Origin: JBQCHF01 sp051953655 | GTDB taxonomy: Bacteria > Actinomycetota > Actinomycetes > Motilibacterales > Motilibacteraceae | Length of the DNA: 9,050 nt | Assembly (NCBI GenBank): GCA_051953655.1 | Contig: JBQCIO010000173.1 | Coordinates: forward strand, 1 to 9,050 | Reading direction: 5' to 3' | In this document: positions 5,767-9,050 of the stretch, piece by piece | Numbering within the stretch: the first letter of the stretch is position 1 | How the letters are laid out: every line of letters starts with the position of its first letter | Position numbers and translations under genes: made by a program | Notes under the pieces: generated by a model | Database searches by the model: none | Told to the model about the DNA's origin: nothing | Seen by the model: the letters and a program-made list of their open reading frames with translations, nothing else

Positions 5767-7493
5767 GCGGGCAGTCCCGGAGCGAGGTCGCGCTTGCCGC
5801 GCTTCTCGGCGTACATCCGCTCGTCCGCGCTGGCCAGCAGCAGGTCGACGAGCTCCCCGGGGCCGGCGCCGGCGCCGTCGCGGACCGGGACGGCCAGCTC
5901 GGCCTGGCCGATGCTGACCCCGACCCTGCACAGCGGCCCGCCACCGACGTCGGGACAGGTCGCCAGGTCGAGCACGCTCGCCCGGATGCGTGCCGACGCC
6001 TCCGCGGCGCTGGCGGCGTCGACGTCGGCGAGGACCACGACGAACTCGTCACCGCCCAGGCGGGCCACCAGGTCGTGGCTGCGCACGGCCCCCTGCAGCC
6101 GGTCGGCGATCCGGCACAGCAGCCGGTCCCCGGCGGCGTGGCCGAGGGTGTCATTGACGTCCTTGAAGCCGTCGAGGTCGCAGAAGAGCACCTGCCACCG
6201 TCCGGACGCCCCGGTCGAGATCGCGGCCGCCACGGACTGGTGCAGGTGGCGGGTGAGCGCGGCCCGGTTGGCCAGGCCGGTCAGCGGGTCGCGGAAGGCC
6301 GCGTCCGTGAGCTGCTCGCGCTCGGCCCGGCGCGCGGTGATGTCCTCGACCTGGCTGATGGCGTGGGTGACGCCTCCGTCCGCGCCGCCGATCGGCGAGG
6401 TGGTGACCGAGACCCAGACCGCGCTGCGGTCGGCGCGCGTGTAGCGCTTCTCGGCCTGGTAGGCGTGCGCCAGGCCGGCCATCCCCGGCGTGCCATGGAT
6501 GCCGGGGCGCAGGGCGGTGACGTCGTCGGCCAGGTCCTCCGGGTGGGTGATGTCGAGGACCGTGCGCGTCAGCAGCTCCTCCCGGGTGTAGCCGGTGAGA
6601 GCCACGAAAGCGTTGTTCACGCGGAGGAATCGTCCAGCGTCGGCCGGCTCGAGGGAGACGATCGTCATCGGGGTGCCGGCTCCCTCGAAGGCGAGCCGGA
6701 AGGACTCCTCGCTGGCCGCGAGCCGGTTGCGCTCCTCGCGCAGCCGGTCGGTGAGCTGGGCCTTCTCGATGGCGATGCCCGCGTGGGCGGCGAAGATCTC
6801 CAGCAGGTCGCGCTGCAGGGGGCCGGGGAGCCGGCCGTCCTCGGGCAGGTCCACCCCGAGCACGCCGACCAGCCGTCCGGCGGAGTCGGTGAGCGGGGCG
6901 AACAGGGCGTCGAGCGGGTGCCACGCGTCCGGGCCGGCGTACGCCCCGGGCTCGGGCACCCAGCCGGCGGCCGAGTCCGCGTCCACCCGCTCGTGCGGGA
7001 CGAACCGGAGCCGGCCCCACTCGTCGGCGATCGCGAACTCCGCCTCGTAGCTGGCCAGCGGCTGGCGGCGGCCGAGCAGCGCCTCGCGCGCCTCGGGCGG
7101 CCCCGCCACGGCCACCGTCTCGACCTCGTCCTGGCCCACGACGAGGTTGACCACGGCCACACCGAAGCCGACCCCGCGGCAGACGCCGTCGACGACGTCG
7201 TGCAGCACCTGCGCGAGGTTCTGCCCGGCGGTCATCCGGAGCGTGGCCTCGTGGAGCCGGCGCACCGCGGCACGGGCCCGGTGCTCCGCCGCGTCGAGGG
7301 CGTCGACGCGGTCGCCGGCGTCGGTGCGCACGTCGGCCGCGTGCTCCTCGACGGGGGGCCGCCGTAGGTCCACCTCGGCGTCGTCGACGACCTCCGCAGG
7401 GCTCCCGCCGTGCCCCGCTGCGTGCGTCGACCCGCCGGCCGGCGCGCTGCCCGCCGCGCCGTCGTCTCCGCGTGCCCTGTCCGTGTCCAGCAC
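5763..7493 (-). CDS. GAF-PAS-GGDEF diguanylate cyclase
   Basis: This 576-aa cytoplasmic enzyme is predicted to make cyclic di-GMP from two GTP. An acidic, low-complexity N-terminus (1-65) precedes a GAF domain (about 75-248), a short helical linker (245-265), a PAS domain (about 262-388, ending with ISQVEDITARR) and a GGDEF domain (about 393-570). The GGDEF domain starts with the typical DPLTGLANR (402-410) and has FCDLDGFKDVND (437-448) and an intact active site GGDEF (480-484). An RxxD inhibitory site (RSHD, 471-474) lies exactly five residues before the GGDEF, so product inhibition is likely. No EAL domain or membrane segment is present. GTG 7493 is preferred because GGAGGG (7501-7506) lies 7 nt upstream. 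A GTG 18 codons earlier has no ribosome site. Its TGA overlaps the GTG of the phosphatase gene. MarR lies 201 bp upstream on the same strand, so read-through is possible. Confidence 0.9.
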   Translation of the reverse strand: MLDTDRARGDDGAAGSAPAGGSTHAAGHGGSPAEVVDDAEVDLRRPPVEEHAADVRTDAGDRVDALDAAEHRARAAVRRLHEATLRMTAGQNLAQVLHDVVDGVCRGVGFGVAVVNLVVGQDEVETVAVAGPPEAREALLGRRQPLASYEAEFAIADEWGRLRFVPHERVDADSAAGWVPEPGAYAGPDAWHPLDALFAPLTDSAGRLVGVLGVDLPEDGRLPGPLQRDLLEIFAAHAGIAIEKAQLTDRLREERNRLAASEESFRLAFEGAGTPMTIVSLEPADAGRFLRVNNAFVALTGYTREELLTRTVLDITHPEDLADDVTALRPGIHGTPGMAGLAHAYQAEKRYTRADRSAVWVSVTTSPIGGADGGVTHAISQVEDITARRAEREQLTDAAFRDPLTGLANRAALTRHLHQSVAAAISTGASGRWQVLFCDLDGFKDVNDTLGHAAGDRLLCRIADRLQGAVRSHDLVARLGGDEFVVVLADVDAASAAEASARIRASVLDLATCPDVGGGPLCRVGVSIGQAELAVPVRDGAGAGPGELVDLLLASADERMYAEKRGKRDLAPGLPA

Positions 7494-7500
7494 CTGGTCG

Positions 7501-7506
7501 CCCTCC
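7501..7506 (-). promoter_or_regulatory. ribosome binding site deciding the cyclase start
   Basis: GGAGGG on the minus strand sits 7 nt ahead of GTG 7493. This favours that codon over the more distal GTG at 7547, which has no such sequence. Confidence 0.65.
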
Positions 7507-7602
7507 GTGCGCCCACCGGACGACGGTGTCCCCGCCAGCGCCGTCACGTCGATCGCGTCGTGCCCCGTCGGCGACGTGCGTCGGACGACGCGTCGCTCAG
7601 GA

Positions 7603-7616
7603 GATGTGTCGACATC
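7603..7616. promoter_or_regulatory. short inverted repeat upstream of the signalling operon
   Basis: GATGT (7603-7607) and ACATC (7612-7616) form an inverted repeat around GTCG, enclosing the perfect palindrome TGTCGACA (7607-7614). It lies about 110 bp upstream of the cyclase start in the 201-bp gap after marR. It could be an operator, but an 8-bp palindrome is weak evidence. No clear promoter hexamers were found in this gap. Confidence 0.25.
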
Positions 7617-7654
7617 GGCCGCGCGGAATTGAGGCTTCGGGAGGTCTGGAGTGG

Positions 7655-7694
7655 TCGGTGCTGCTCGGTGCTGCTCGGTGCTGCTCGGTGCCGG
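7655..7694. repeat. 10-bp tandem repeat downstream of marR
   Basis: TCGGTGCTGC is repeated perfectly at 7655-7664, 7665-7674 and 7675-7684, followed by a fourth unit with a changed end (TCGGTGCCGG, 7685-7694). The array stops directly at the marR stop codon and is non-coding. One unit is about one helical turn, so it could present a repeated face to a protein. No function is known. Confidence 0.85.
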
Positions 7695-8144
7695 TCAGCG
7701 CAGGTATGCGTCGGCCACGGCGTCGTTGTAGCGGCGGAACATCGTGCCGAGCAGGGTCAGGTCCTCGTCGGTCCACCCCGCCAGCAGCTGCGCGGTGGCC
7801 GCCCGGCGCCGTTCCCGCACCGAGGCCACCAGCCGACGTCCGCGGGCGGTGGGGCTGACGATGCTGCGCCGGCGGTCGGTCGGGGAGGGTTCCCGGCGGA
7901 CCAGGCCGCGCTCTGTCATGGCTGTCACCTGCCGTCCGGCCGTCGACTGGTCGACGCCGAGGGTGGCGGCCAGCCCGCAGATGTCGGTGGGGCCGACGTC
8001 CTCGAGCGTGCGAAGCAGCAGGTACTCGGCGCGCTCCAGCTCCTGGTAGACGTCGCTGCGCCTGCGCAGCAGCTCGAAGTGGCGCACCAGCACCGCACTC
8101 TGCAGCTCGATGAGGTCCAGCGCGTCGGCCGGCGGGGCCGCCAT
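7695..8144 (-). CDS. MarR-family winged-helix transcriptional regulator
   Basis: This 149-aa protein has the typical MarR size and probably binds DNA as a dimer. The winged helix spans about 38-105: ELERAEYLLLRTLEDVGPTD leads into the HTH (ICGLAATLGVDQSTAGRQVTAMTERG, 55-80) and a wing with the conserved SPTDRRRS (87-94), including the Asp-Arg pair of the family. Flanking helices (1-37 and 107-146) would form the dimer interface. ATG 8144 is chosen because GGAGG lies 6 nt upstream. An in-frame ATG 11 codons earlier (8177) has no ribosome site and would overlap the promoter. It is divergent from a FUSC-type membrane protein, the common arrangement of a MarR repressor that controls a neighbouring efflux gene and itself. 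The ligand is unknown, perhaps an aromatic or phenolic compound given the neighbour. Confidence 0.9.
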   Translation of the reverse strand: MAAPPADALDLIELQSAVLVRHFELLRRRSDVYQELERAEYLLLRTLEDVGPTDICGLAATLGVDQSTAGRQVTAMTERGLVRREPSPTDRRRSIVSPTARGRRLVASVRERRRAATAQLLAGWTDEDLTLLGTMFRRYNDAVADAYLR

Positions 8145-8277
8145 GGTTCGCCTCCCGAAGTTATCGGTATGATGCATGTATTCTGCCTCGCGCTGTCAGG
8201 TCCTCGCGACCACCCCGCGGGCACCGGCAGGTGGGCGTCTGCCGCCGGACTGGTCCATCACCTCAGGGAGGGTGCGG
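8145..8277. promoter_or_regulatory. divergent marR/FUSC promoter region
   Basis: An A/T-rich patch (about 8158-8183) stands out from the surrounding GC-rich DNA. On the plus strand TATGAT (8168-8173) is a good -10 for the membrane-protein gene. On the minus strand CATCAT (8174-8169), with CTGACA (8199-8194) 19 bp upstream, is a weaker promoter for marR. The two -10 elements share the same bases. A 6-bp hairpin CGGCAG/CTGCCG (8225-8230 with 8239-8244) lies in the putative plus-strand leader. GGAGG at 8267-8271 is the ribosome site for GTG 8278. The hexamers are judged by eye only. Confidence 0.4.
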
Positions 8278-9050
8278 GTGCGCGACGGCGTGCGGAGCTG
8301 GCTGGCGGAGAACCGGGACCGGGCCCTCGCCTCCGACCCGGGTCTCGGGCGGCTGCGGCAGGCGCTGGCGGCCACGGTGGCCCTGGGGACCGCCCTGGCC
8401 GTCGAGTACGTCTTCGCGCGGCTCTCGCACGCCAGCGCCCAGGGGACGCTGGTGGCGATGATGCTCGGGGCGATGGTGGCGATGATGGGTGCCAACGCCC
8501 TGGCCGGCCCGGAGCGCTGGGGCAACGTCAAGGTCGCCGTGTTCTTCCCGGTCGCCATCGGGCTCGGGATGGGCGTGGGCACGCTCACGGCCGCCAACAC
8601 CGACCTCATGCTCGCGGTGTTCGTCGTGGTCATGTTCGTGGCCGTCTTCGTCCGCCGCTTCGGGCTGCCCTTCTTCTTCTACGGCTTCATGGTCTGGATG
8701 GGCTACTTCTTCGCCTCGTTCCTGCGGACCACGGTGGCGATGCTGCCGCACCTCCTGCTGGCCGTGGTCATCGGCTCGGCGTGGGTGCTCCTGCTCTCCG
8801 TGACCGTGCTGCGCACCGACCCGCGCCGGGTCCTGCGCGCCACGCTGCACTCGTTCGACGGCCGGGCCCGGCGGGTGGCCAGCGACTGCGCGGACCTGCT
8901 CGAGGCCGGGGCGGGGCGGGGGGGGCGCGCCCCCCCGCGGGGCCGGCGCCCCCCCCCGCCCGCGGGGCGGGGGGCGGCGGGGCGCCCGGGCGCCGGGGGG
9001 GGCCCCCCCCCGGGGGGCCCGCCCGCGGGGGGGGGCGGGGCCCCGCGGCG
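8278..9050 (+). CDS. FUSC/aromatic acid exporter-like inner membrane protein, 3' end missing
   Basis: An open frame starts at GTG 8278, with GGAGG 6 nt upstream, and meets no stop before the window end. The first about 209 residues (to 8904) are believable protein. A basic amphipathic N-terminus (1-28) is followed by about six hydrophobic segments (about 30-49, 56-76, 84-104, 109-126, 131-149, 157-177). A cytoplasmic stretch beginning RTDPRRVLRATLHSFDGRARRVASD comes next. This six-helix block followed by a soluble region is the layout of one half of FUSC/ArAE-type transporters, proposed to export aromatic acids or similar compounds. Full members are usually 350-700 residues, so more than half may be missing. 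After 8904 the sequence is pure G/C and the translation (Gly/Pro/Arg/Ala) is not trustworthy. It is divergent from marR, which probably represses it. The family call is by topology and style, so moderate confidence. Confidence 0.65.
   Translation, partial: MRDGVRSWLAENRDRALASDPGLGRLRQALAATVALGTALAVEYVFARLSHASAQGTLVAMMLGAMVAMMGANALAGPERWGNVKVAVFFPVAIGLGMGVGTLTAANTDLMLAVFVVVMFVAVFVRRFGLPFFFYGFMVWMGYFFASFLRTTVAMLPHLLLAVVIGSAWVLLLSVTVLRTDPRRVLRATLHSFDGRARRVASDCADLLEAGAGRGGRAPPRGRRPPPPAGRGAAGRPGAGGGPPPGGPPAGGGGAPR
8904..9050. other. pure G/C low-complexity contig edge
   Basis: No A or T occurs in the last 147 bases, which consist of runs of G and C up to about 9 long. The coding DNA just before is GC-rich but still uses A and T regularly. 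This looks like a sequencing or assembly artefact at a contig end. It overlaps the open end of the membrane-protein gene and makes its last residues unreliable. Confidence 0.75.

Noticed and set aside
5764..5931. Longer N-terminus for the phosphatase starting at 5931
   Set aside because: It would overlap the GGDEF coding region by about 170 bases and gives an arginine-rich shadow sequence. The GTGA overlap at 5763-5766 is the more natural start.
5691..7367. 558-codon plus-strand frame
   Set aside because: Antisense to the GAF-PAS-GGDEF gene, with no domain and biased composition.
8263..8850. 195-codon minus-strand frame at the right end
   Set aside because: Opposite the membrane-protein gene. 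Rich in His/Glu/Arg with no motif, while the plus strand gives a clear six-helix protein.

Overview
The window is very GC-rich DNA (coding third positions almost all G or C), with GTG starts, strong GGAGG ribosome sites and several long spurious antisense frames. Together with a PAS-GAF-SpoIIE-type phosphatase fused to a serine-kinase domain, this points to a high-GC actinobacterium. A Kineosporiales/Geodermatophilales/Streptomyces-like background would fit, but the sequence does not settle the genus. Both window ends look like low-quality assembly edges: a G/T-only stretch plus a 22-base C run at 1-79, and 147 bases of pure G/C at 8904-9050.

Left block (about 90-2640): a maltose/maltodextrin-binding lipoprotein of the MalE family (minus strand) is divergent from a LacI-family repressor (plus strand). 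The 162-bp region between them carries five CTTGC/GCAAG half-sites and a perfect CGGAAA-G-TTTCCG palindrome. This is the expected layout of a sugar-responsive uptake module in which the repressor controls malE and itself. The permease genes are not in the window, and a hairpin follows malE directly.

Middle block (2641-3525): a small secreted protein of unknown function (minus strand) converges on the repressor. The two share a strong hairpin followed by three perfect copies of a 13-mer. Its mRNA leader holds an 8-mer complementary to its own ribosome site.

Signalling block (3526-7493, minus): a GAF-PAS-GGDEF diguanylate cyclase with intact catalytic and inhibitory sites is followed, with a 4-base GTGA overlap, by a PAS-GAF-SpoIIE phosphatase-HATPase protein. 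The coupling suggests that c-di-GMP synthesis and an RsbU/RsbW-like partner switch are made together and may sense related signals.

Right block (7695-9050): a MarR-family regulator (minus) is divergent from a FUSC/aromatic-acid-exporter-like membrane protein (plus) that runs off the window end. This is a typical local repressor plus efflux pair.

A recurring feature is a short tandem array at or near most gene borders, with units of 9, 10, 12, 13 and 16 bp. The coding arrays have units divisible by three and the non-coding ones do not. No tRNA, rRNA, CRISPR or insertion sequence was recognised.
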